Shown here: positions 47,871-55,454 of the stretch, one piece after another
Numbering within the stretch: the first letter of the stretch is position 1
How the letters are laid out: each line of letters opens with the position of its first letter
Origin: Nitrincola sp.
GTDB lineage: Bacteria > Pseudomonadota > Gammaproteobacteria > Pseudomonadales > Balneatricaceae
Assembly (NCBI GenBank): GCA_021208565.1
Contig: JAJOJN010000135.1
Coordinates: 1 to 55,454 of the forward strand
Direction: 5' to 3'
DNA: 55,454 nt
Translations under genes and position numbers: made by a program
Notes under the pieces: model-generated
Seen by the model: only the letters and a program-made list of their open reading frames with translations
Databases searched by the model: none
Told to the model about the DNA's origin: nothing

Positions 47871-48427
47871 GCTTTACCCCACAATTGAACGAACTCACCC
47901 ACGGCTGGGCAGGGAAGCATCTTATGTTTACGTGCTTTACCTAAGTAGATAAAGCCTATGATCTGTTCATTAGCCTCTAAGCCTAGTCGTTGATTAACCC
48001 ATGGATTAAACGCCATCTTGCCGCTTCGCCAAATCGCATCAACACCTTGGGCAAAAGCCGATAAAATCAGTCCATGAGCCGCACAGCCTGCGGCTAATTG
48101 CTGTTCAATCTCGGGAACTTTAGGATGAGCGTTCAAGGTAGCAATAGCCACTATAATCATGGGAGCGCGCAGAGGTGCATTTTTGAGTTTATCTAATTCA
48201 GCTTCATTGCAATCAACATCATCTTTTAACGCGGCCTCTACAAAGACTTGACCCAGCTTCTCTCGACCTTCACCCTCAATTTGCAAAAAGCGGTAAGGAC
48301 GCATGCCACCGTGATCCGGTGCCCTTAAGGCGGCACGATACATTAAATCAAGCTGTTCAGGCGAAGGTGCAGGTTCCTCCAATACGGGTGAAGAAACACG
48401 TTTCAATAACAGATCGATTGCGTTCAT
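47867..48427 (-). CDS. ydjA: Nitroreductase-family flavoprotein, YdjA-like
   Basis: A minimal nitroreductase of 186 residues with RAALRAPDHGGMRPYRFLQIEG (FMN-binding), APMIIVAIA, and GIWRSG-like AIWRSGKMAFNPWV near the C-terminus, the same order as E. coli YdjA. It probably uses FMN and NAD(P)H; the natural substrate is unknown. The second ATG (48427) has the better spacing from AAGGA. First of a two-gene operon with the thioesterase. Confidence 0.9.
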   Translation of the reverse strand: MNAIDLLLKRVSSPVLEEPAPSPEQLDLMYRAALRAPDHGGMRPYRFLQIEGEGREKLGQVFVEAALKDDVDCNEAELDKLKNAPLRAPMIIVAIATLNAHPKVPEIEQQLAAGCAAHGLILSAFAQGVDAIWRSGKMAFNPWVNQRLGLEANEQIIGFIYLGKARKHKMLPCPAVGEFVQLWGKA

Positions 48428-48454
48428 CATGCATCCTTATGGTTTATTAATGGC

Positions 48455-49279
48455 TTATTGGCGAGACAAACGAGGGTTGCTTGGCTCTGATGCGATACTG
48501 GAACGATAGGGATTGATATCCAGTCCACCACGGCGCAAATAACGAGCATACACGGTTAATTTCTGGGGTTTACATCGCTGCCAAATATCCATGAAGATAT
48601 TTTCGACACACTGTTCATGGAAGTCACCTTTCTCACGATAAGAGATAAGGTAAGCAAGTAAACCCGTATGGTCGATGCTAGGTCCTTTATAGCGTATCTG
48701 AATACTCGCCCAATCTGGCTGCCCAGTCACTGGACAATTGGACTTAAGCAGGTGACTGACCAGTGACTCCTCTGTGACGCGGTCACTGGTTATTAAACAT
48801 TCAGGTGCGGGGGTGTAGTGAAGCACTTTCAAAGGCAAATCATCAATACATTCACCCTGCAAGCGTTCAATAGCCGCAGCTTCATTCAACTTAAACAGTT
48901 TGACCTGTACTTGACCACCAGCCGCTTTGCTCAAGTCCTGCTGCATGCGTGCTACCACCTCCTTTTCCGACGCGAACTGAGTCAGATTAAAGGAGTTGAG
49001 GTACAACTTGAATGATTTGGATTCAATGATGTGAGTGGATGTCGCCGGAATTCTAAATTCTCCTATTCTAACCAAGGGTTTACCTTGAGAATCCAACCAG
49101 GAAATTTCGTAAGCATTCCAAACATCTACGCCTTTGAAGGGCAAGGTTTCACGTTGAATGCCACGTTCTAACCAGTTCAGTTTGCGCTCAATGGGATACA
49201 GCAAGGCCGGATCATATTGATTCGCATAGGCTGTTTCTTGGCCTAAGGGAGAGTTGTGTACCACATCCTTTTCAAACAT
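48455..49279 (-). CDS. queF: NADPH-dependent 7-cyano-7-deazaguanine reductase (long form)
   Basis: QueF reduces preQ0 to preQ1 in queuosine synthesis. Its signature IIESKSFKLYLNSFNLTQF (about residues 85-103) and the catalytic cysteine segment SNCPVTGQPDWASI are present. The bimodular length of 274 residues is the gammaproteobacterial form. Its start overlaps the yadH stop by one base, so it is translated from the same mRNA as the ABC exporter. No preQ1 riboswitch was recognised upstream of the operon. Confidence 0.94.
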   Translation of the reverse strand: MFEKDVVHNSPLGQETAYANQYDPALLYPIERKLNWLERGIQRETLPFKGVDVWNAYEISWLDSQGKPLVRIGEFRIPATSTHIIESKSFKLYLNSFNLTQFASEKEVVARMQQDLSKAAGGQVQVKLFKLNEAAAIERLQGECIDDLPLKVLHYTPAPECLITSDRVTEESLVSHLLKSNCPVTGQPDWASIQIRYKGPSIDHTGLLAYLISYREKGDFHEQCVENIFMDIWQRCKPQKLTVYARYLRRGGLDINPYRSSIASEPSNPRLSRQ

Positions 49280-50052
49280 TAATTGCGAATCCCCTTACCA
49301 GTATTGAGAAGATGCATAGCATAAGCGCCAAGCAGAAGAATAAACATGGCAATCATAGCAAATGCAAACACAATGTTGATATCACTCACCCCTAAGATGC
49401 CGTAGCGGAAGCTGTTGACCATATACAAAATAGGGTTGAGCTGCGACACCCCTTGCCAAAATGCAGGTAGTAGCGAGATAGAATAAAACACACCACCCAA
49501 ATAGGTTAATGGGGTTAACACGAAGGTGGGAATGATGGCGATATCATCAAAGCTATTGGCATAAACAGCATTGATAAAGCCGCCCAATGAGAACACGATA
49601 GCCGTTAAAATAACCGTACTAAGGGTAATCCATAGATGACTAATATGAAGCTGCGTGAAGAACAACGATAAGGCGGTCACGATAATGCCCACCCCTAAGC
49701 CTCTAGCCGCCCCTCCGGTGACATATCCTGCCAGAATGACCCAATTTGGAACCGGTGCAACCAAAAGCTCTTCGATATGGCGCTGAAACTTGGTGCCAAA
49801 AAATGACGAGACCACGTTACCATAGGAGTTAGTGATGACCGACATCATGATCAAACCCGGGGCAATATATTGCATATAATCGAAGCCACCCATTTCACCA
49901 ATACGGGCGCCGATCAGGTTGCCAAAAATGATAAAGTAGAGTGTCATTGTAATCGCTGGTGGCAATAGGGTTTGTACCCAAATACGTGTAAAACGACGTA
50001 TCTCTTTGACAACAATCGTCCAAAAAGCGGTCCAGATCAATTTAGAGTTCAT
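49279..50052 (-). CDS. yadH: ABC-2 type permease, YadH-like
   Basis: Six hydrophobic segments and the ABC-2 text SFFGTKFQRHIEELLVAPVP and LTPLTYLGGVFYSI mark the permease of a YadGH-type exporter. The 257 residues are normal. The substrate is unknown. The start overlaps the yadG stop by 4 bases. Confidence 0.9.
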   Translation of the reverse strand: MNSKLIWTAFWTIVVKEIRRFTRIWVQTLLPPAITMTLYFIIFGNLIGARIGEMGGFDYMQYIAPGLIMMSVITNSYGNVVSSFFGTKFQRHIEELLVAPVPNWVILAGYVTGGAARGLGVGIIVTALSLFFTQLHISHLWITLSTVILTAIVFSLGGFINAVYANSFDDIAIIPTFVLTPLTYLGGVFYSISLLPAFWQGVSQLNPILYMVNSFRYGILGVSDINIVFAFAMIAMFILLLGAYAMHLLNTGKGIRN

Positions 50053-50984
50053 TGATTGGCCTCCTTATTCAAAGAGGTTTCAACTAAGGACACAAAGAGC
50101 TCCTCTAAACGATTGGATTTGTTTCTCATACTTAACACATCGATACCCTGTTGGCTTAGCTCGTTAAATACGGCATTGAGCCCCTGCTTCTTCTCAACAT
50201 CAATTTCCAGCGTCCGAGGATCCGTTAATCTGACGCTGTAACCTGACAACTCAGGGGCGCTCGGAAGTTCTTTTGCCAAATCAAAGATAAACGTTTCTGT
50301 ATTTAAACGCTGTAACAGTGACTTAATGCTGGTGTTTTCGACAATCAGCCCCTTATCGATGATTGCGATATTTCGACATAGCGATTCAGCTTCCTCAAGA
50401 TAATGGGTCGTGAGGATAATGGTTGTGCCTTGAGCATTGATCTCTTTCAGAAATTGCCACATGGATCGACGCAGTTCGATATCAACACCTGCGGTGGGCT
50501 CATCAAGTATCAATAATTTAGGCTGATGTACTAAGGCGCGAGCAATCATTAAACGGCGTTTCATACCGCCCGAAAGCTGGCGAGCTGCCACATTACGCTT
50601 TTCCCATAAACCCAGTTTTTTGAGATAGGTTTCAGAGCGCTCAAGCGCCACCTTACGCCCTATACCGTAATATCCGGCTTGAGTAACGATGATGTCCTGA
50701 ACTTTTTCAAAGGCATTAAAATTAAATTCTTGAGGTACTACGCCTAGCTGCAGCTTCGCCATGGCTTTGTCAGTATCAAGATCATAGCCAAATACTTTGA
50801 CCTCACCTGAGGTTTTATTGACGAGCGATGAGACGATACCAAGCGTAGTCGATTTACCGGCACCATTGGGACCTAAGAGTGCAAAGAAATCACCTTCTTG
50901 AACATCAAATGAAATACCCTTGAGAGCTTCAAAACCATTTTTATAGGTTTTGCGCAAGCCTTCAATCGTGAGCGCGGGAGTCAT
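50049..50984 (-). CDS. yadG: ABC transporter ATP-binding protein, YadG-like
   Basis: Walker A GPNGAGKST, a Q-loop within LGVVPQEFNFNAF, signature LSGGMKRR, Walker B LLILDEPTAG and the H-loop TTHYLEE are all visible. The C-terminal 80 residues form the usual regulatory extension (311 residues in all). It pairs with YadH as an exporter. First gene of yadG-yadH-queF; no clear promoter was identified in the 150 bases upstream. Confidence 0.92.
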   Translation of the reverse strand: MTPALTIEGLRKTYKNGFEALKGISFDVQEGDFFALLGPNGAGKSTTLGIVSSLVNKTSGEVKVFGYDLDTDKAMAKLQLGVVPQEFNFNAFEKVQDIIVTQAGYYGIGRKVALERSETYLKKLGLWEKRNVAARQLSGGMKRRLMIARALVHQPKLLILDEPTAGVDIELRRSMWQFLKEINAQGTTIILTTHYLEEAESLCRNIAIIDKGLIVENTSIKSLLQRLNTETFIFDLAKELPSAPELSGYSVRLTDPRTLEIDVEKKQGLNAVFNELSQQGIDVLSMRNKSNRLEELFVSLVETSLNKEANQ

Positions 50985-51134
50985 AACATATCCTTGAATG
51001 AAACGAGTGCTGTGTGATGTAAGAAAACTATATGGGGAACATCGATTGAGATTTCAACTCTTGATGATAACCAAGTTACGAAACAACACAACAATCGGAT
51101 TTGAATTTAAAGGAGAATTAGTCAAGGAAGAAAA

Positions 51135-51210
51135 TGGCGTCCCATAGGGGGTTCGAACCCCTGTTACCGCCGTGAAAGGGCGGTGTCCTAGGCCACTAGA
51201 CGAATGGGAC
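51135..51210 (-). tRNA. tRNA-Glu (TTC)
   Basis: Minus strand starts GTCCCATTCGTCTAGTGG and ends CTATGGGACGCCA with encoded CCA; the anticodon loop CTTTCAC gives TTC. It lies 20 bases after tRNA-Gly on the same strand and shares its promoter. Confidence 0.97.
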
Positions 51211-51230
51211 GTTTAGGAATCTTAAACACT

Positions 51231-51306
<76 letters not shown>

Positions 51307-51326
51307 GTCGTGTTTAAGTGGTGCGT

Positions 51327-51354
51327 ATTCTACGGATTTGGTTGTGTCCGTCAA
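51327..51354 (-). promoter_or_regulatory. Sigma-70 promoter for tRNA-Gly/tRNA-Glu
   Basis: Minus-strand TTGACG (51349-51354), 16-base spacer, TAGAAT (51327-51332), then discriminator ACGCACC. Spacing, -10 and discriminator match the tRNA-Asp promoter at 16572-16599. Confidence 0.8.
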
Positions 51355-51375
51355 CACTTTTAATCATAAATCGTT

Positions 51376-51437
51376 AAAAAACACAAGAGTGTCAGCCTGC
51401 CCAAACCTGAATTGAATCACTCACTGTACAGGCTGAC
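51376..51437 (-). terminator. Candidate terminator of gap-pyk
   Basis: On the minus strand GTCAGCCTG (51429-51437) pairs with CAGGCTGAC (51391-51399) around a 29-base loop, followed by ACTCTTGTGTTTTTT. It lies just after the pyk stop. The long loop makes it less certain. Confidence 0.5.
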
Positions 51438-51449
51438 TGAAAAAGAGCG

Positions 51450-52898
51450 TTATTGTATCTGATCACCAACGCGAACAATTTTCATTGTATTGGTACCACC
51501 TTGCGCATTAACGTAATCACCTTTGGTGATGATCACTAAATCCCCTTCTTCCACAACACCTCGCTGCACTAAAGCAGAAATAGCGTTGTAGTTGACCTGA
51601 TCCGATGGCATGTCGGTTGAGTCAAAAGGTACCGTTTTTACGCCACGATAAAGTGCTACTTTTCGCTGTGTTTTAGGGTTTTTTGAATAGGCATAAATTG
51701 GCAAACCCGATCGAATACGAGACATTAATAAAGGCGTTGCACCACTTTCTGTCATTGCAATGATCGCTTTAACCCCCTGCAAATGATTGGCGGTATACAT
51801 CGCCGCTAAAGCAATCGATTCATCTATCTTGTGGAAAACTTCGTTCATGCGATGTTTAGAGATTTGAGAGTGACGATTTTTTTCCGCACCCTTAATCACT
51901 CTAACCATCGCTTCTACGGTTTCAATAGGATAACTGCCTGCTGCTGTTTCAGCTGATAGCATCACCGCATCGGTGCCATCCAATACAGCATTAGCGACAT
52001 CAAAAACCTCTGCCCGAGTCGGCATCGGCTGGGTGATCATGGTTTCCATCATTTGCGTGGCGGTAATAACCGTTTTATTTAAACTTCGCGCTCTTTCGAT
52101 GATAAGCTTTTGAATACCAATCAGTTCAGCGTCGCCTATCTCAACACCCAAGTCGCCACGAGCCACCATCACGCCATCCGACGCTTTAATGATCTCATCG
52201 ATGTTTTCAACACAACTGACTGTTTCGGCACGCTCTATTTTGGCGATTAAGCCGGCATTACCACCTGCCTCCTGAAACAAGCGTCTTGCTTCTCGGATAT
52301 CATCACCGTTGCGAGGAAAGGAGACCGCTAAGTAATCAACGTCGATCTTGGCCGCCGTCAAGATATCTGCTTTATCTTTATCTGTCAGCGCGCCTGCAGA
52401 AAGCCCTCCTCCTAGTCGATTAATACCTTTATTATTTGATAAAGGGCCACCGACAACGACACTACACTCCAGTCTGTGCGCTGTTTTCGCAACGACTTTT
52501 AACTGCACTCGACCATCATCCAATAAAAGAATGTCATCCGGTTCACAATCCCTAGCTAAGTCCTCATAATCAATTCCCACCTCAGACTGATTGCCCGCCG
52601 TTTTATCCAATTTGGCATCCAGCGCAAACTGATCGCCCACCTTAAGCATGATTTTGGAATCTACAAAACGCGCAATTCGAATTTTGGGACCCTGAAGATC
52701 ACCCAAAATAGCCACAAATTTGCCTAATTGAGCAGCTGCTTCGCGAACCATTGCAGCACGACGCTGATGATCCTCTGGGCTTCCATGTGAAAAGTTCAAG
52801 CGCACGACATTCGCGCCCGCTTTAATCAATGCCATCATTTTTTCCGGTGAATCCGTCGATGGACCTAAGGTGGCGACAATTTTCGTTCTACGCTGCAT
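51450..52898 (-). CDS. pyk: Pyruvate kinase
   Basis: It converts phosphoenolpyruvate and ADP to pyruvate and ATP. Visible are [11 protein letters not shown] at the N-terminus, RLNFSHG, the catalytic-lysine segment [21 protein letters not shown], and [14 protein letters not shown]. The 482 residues are normal (PykA-like length). It follows gap by 32 bases on the same strand, so a shared glycolytic transcript under the HexR-like site is likely. No frame breaks. Confidence 0.96.
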   Translation of the reverse strand: MQRRTKIVATLGPSTDSPEKMMALIKAGANVVRLNFSHGSPEDHQRRAAMVREAAAQLGKFVAILGDLQGPKIRIARFVDSKIMLKVGDQFALDAKLDKTAGNQSEVGIDYEDLARDCEPDDILLLDDGRVQLKVVAKTAHRLECSVVVGGPLSNNKGINRLGGGLSAGALTDKDKADILTAAKIDVDYLAVSFPRNGDDIREARRLFQEAGGNAGLIAKIERAETVSCVENIDEIIKASDGVMVARGDLGVEIGDAELIGIQKLIIERARSLNKTVITATQMMETMITQPMPTRAEVFDVANAVLDGTDAVMLSAETAAGSYPIETVEAMVRVIKGAEKNRHSQISKHRMNEVFHKIDESIALAAMYTANHLQGVKAIIAMTESGATPLLMSRIRSGLPIYAYSKNPKTQRKVALYRGVKTVPFDSTDMPSDQVNYNAISALVQRGVVEEGDLVIITKGDYVNAQGGTNTMKIVRVGDQIQ

Positions 52899-52930
52899 TG
52901 AATAAACCTACTTAAATTTTAATAAAATAA

Positions 52931-54001
<1,071 letters not shown>

Positions 54002-54112
54002 TCATAGACTTAACAAAAATCAAAACGAGTAGGAGTAACTTTCTTCAATTCCATACAAGAACAAGGGTTGCACTAGGTATATAATTGCGAAAAGCTTTAA
54101 GCAGGAGTCAAC

Positions 54113-55247
54113 ATGGAATCGTTTGAGGTTAAAGTCGCCGCTCTTTCTATTTTAGCGCTATGTGTTACGGCTTATCTGCACTTTGAGCCTATATGGGCCT
54201 GGGGATTCGTTTTGCTGATTGCCATTCCCTTATTAGTGAGTCGCTTTCCATTGATCGGTTATCTTTTTGGAGCTGCCCTTCTTTTTCTCTCTGCTTGGTT
54301 AGTCAGTGAGGGTACAACTATTTATACCCTGCTATTAGGGCTAGCTATTGCCATCTATGGCTTTTTTCTTAATCAAAGGAGCTCATTCTCCAATAAAAAC
54401 AGAGAAACTTACTGCTCGAAATGTTATTTCGGACTCTGATTCATCATCGGATGAGCAAAAGTTGATTCATTTACTTAAGGAACTCAAAAATGAACGAAAA
54501 GATACAAGCCACGAACCACTCCATAAGACTCTGCTTAACCTAGTCACGCGATTGGTCGATGGCGTAACACTTATAGTGGCTGGGCTGATCAGCCTGCCGA
54601 CATTTTTAGCCTTATGGTACTTCGATCTCAAATGGCCATTAATACTAGGACTGATGACCTTTATGGTTTATCTATGGCAGATCACTCGCCATCCAGAGAA
54701 ACTGTCCATTAAAAACCCCTGGGATCTTCGATGGCATTTCTTAATCCTATGTCTGTGTTGTTTGTCTTGGGTGTTGACGCTGAACGTTATTCCGATGAAC
54801 GGTTTACTGACTCTCAACGCACATCTACCCGCCCTGCTGGCAAATCCGGGATGGTTTGAACACGGTAGACTTGTGACTGATTATCTGCACCAACTTATGA
54901 CAGTAATTACCACAGGCATTCTATTAACACTCTTTGTCAGAGTACCGACTTTCCTCTTGCTTTTATTATTGGGCTGGCTTTTATATCGATTCTACATTTC
55001 GCTGACTGGTAATCTTCAAGACCGATTTAACATTGTGCGTTGGCCTTTGTTTTCAACAATGCTAATCCTGCTCATGGTATGGTCTGACTTAGAGAATTCT
55101 CATGAACTTTTATTTGAGTGGATAGCGAGCTATCAAACTGAAGTGAGTCTATTTGTCGAGATCATGATCATCGGCTTTATCCCTTGGCGGATATGGAAAA
55201 TGTTGTTCAGCCCTGCCACTGAAAAATTTGCATCGAATAATGCATAA
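54113..55247 (+). CDS. Multi-pass membrane protein of unknown function (one frame change)
   Basis: I do not recognise this protein. The first part has three or four hydrophobic segments (LSILALCVTAYLHF, WAWGFVLLIAIPLLV, YLFGAALLFLSAWLV). After the T6 run 54362-54367, where dropping one T keeps the frame (GFFLIKGAHSPIKTEKL), a charged cytoplasmic linker (DSDSSSDEQKLIHLLKELKNERK) leads to at least four more segments. The total is about 377 residues. Two separate proteins cannot be ruled out. CAGGAG precedes the ATG. It lies alone between gap and the second tRNA pair. Confidence 0.55.
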
Positions 55248-55314
55248 GTTGATGCAGACGCTCAACAACATAGAAATGATAATTTTGCGTGACTAAACGA
55301 TATGAAAAGAGATT

Positions 55315-55390
<76 letters not shown>

Positions 55391-55428
55391 TTAAGAACCT
55401 ACTCAAAAGATTAGAGTAGATGATTGAT

Positions 55429-55454
55429 TGGCGTCCCATAGGGGGTTCGAACCC
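55429..55454 (-). tRNA. tRNA-Glu, partial (cut by window end)
   Basis: The last 26 bases of the window match the 3' end of the tRNA-Glu at 51135-51210, including the encoded CCA and T arm. The rest lies beyond the window. Confidence 0.85.

Noticed and set aside
50985-51130. preQ1 riboswitch ahead of yadG-yadH-queF
   Set aside because: I looked for the short preQ1-I pseudoknot pattern on the minus strand and did not see it.

Overview
The window is a stretch of ordinary chromosome from a heterotrophic gammaproteobacterium, most likely an Oceanospirillales/Pseudomonadales-type organism. This rests on gene content: the 180-kDa class of NAD-glutamate dehydrogenase, DUF2835, Syd, YajG, long-form QueF, HopJ-like protein, a DUF484/GGDEF protein, and the nadK - phosphoesterase - rhomboid - yeaC - pepN order, which I remember from Pseudomonas. 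No prophage, insertion sequence, CRISPR array or conjugative region was seen.

The assembly carries many single-base indels. About twenty genes are split by one or more frame changes, roughly 35 in all. Most lie in runs of A, T, C or G, and in each gene restoring one base joins two halves of a recognisable family protein. I therefore report these as single genes with corrected extents and treat the breaks as probable sequencing or assembly error rather than gene decay.

Layout. 0.1-16.4 kb: DUF2835, NAD-GDH, an orphan BatD, a TIGR01777 epimerase, a diguanylate cyclase, a hemerythrin, then a minus-strand housekeeping run (pepN, yeaC, rhomboid, phosphoesterase, nadK, D-cysteine desulfhydrase-like enzyme) headed by tRNA-Asp with a strong promoter. 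16.5-32 kb: syd-yajG, msrB, alaA, htpX, an ATP-grasp protein, an arginine/lysine/ornithine decarboxylase, DUF5610 and DUF1285 proteins, an MTHFR-like protein, a retropepsin-like protease, a LysE exporter with a divergent MocR regulator, and LpxR. This part also holds three copies of a hairpin repeat with a shared core and copy-specific arms. 32-36 kb: yciH, dgt, hopJ and a second retropepsin.

36-45 kb is the most coherent system: an ECF sigma factor (RpoE type) and its zinc anti-sigma factor ChrR with photolyase, divergent from a FAD oxidoreductase - DUF1365 - cyclopropane-synthase-like - MFS - DUF3833 operon. A convergent DUF6134 - SDR - NTF2-like operon follows. Matching TGATCC/T...CGTA promoter elements face both ways between the two divergent operons. 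This looks like a singlet-oxygen or photo-oxidative stress regulon combining DNA repair with membrane fatty-acid modification.

45-55.4 kb: a chemoreceptor, a cyclophilin, a YiiD-type thioesterase with a nitroreductase, a yadG-yadH-queF operon, tRNA-Gly/tRNA-Glu, gap-pyk with a HexR-like operator, an unknown membrane protein, and a second tRNA-Glu/tRNA-Gly pair cut by the window end.
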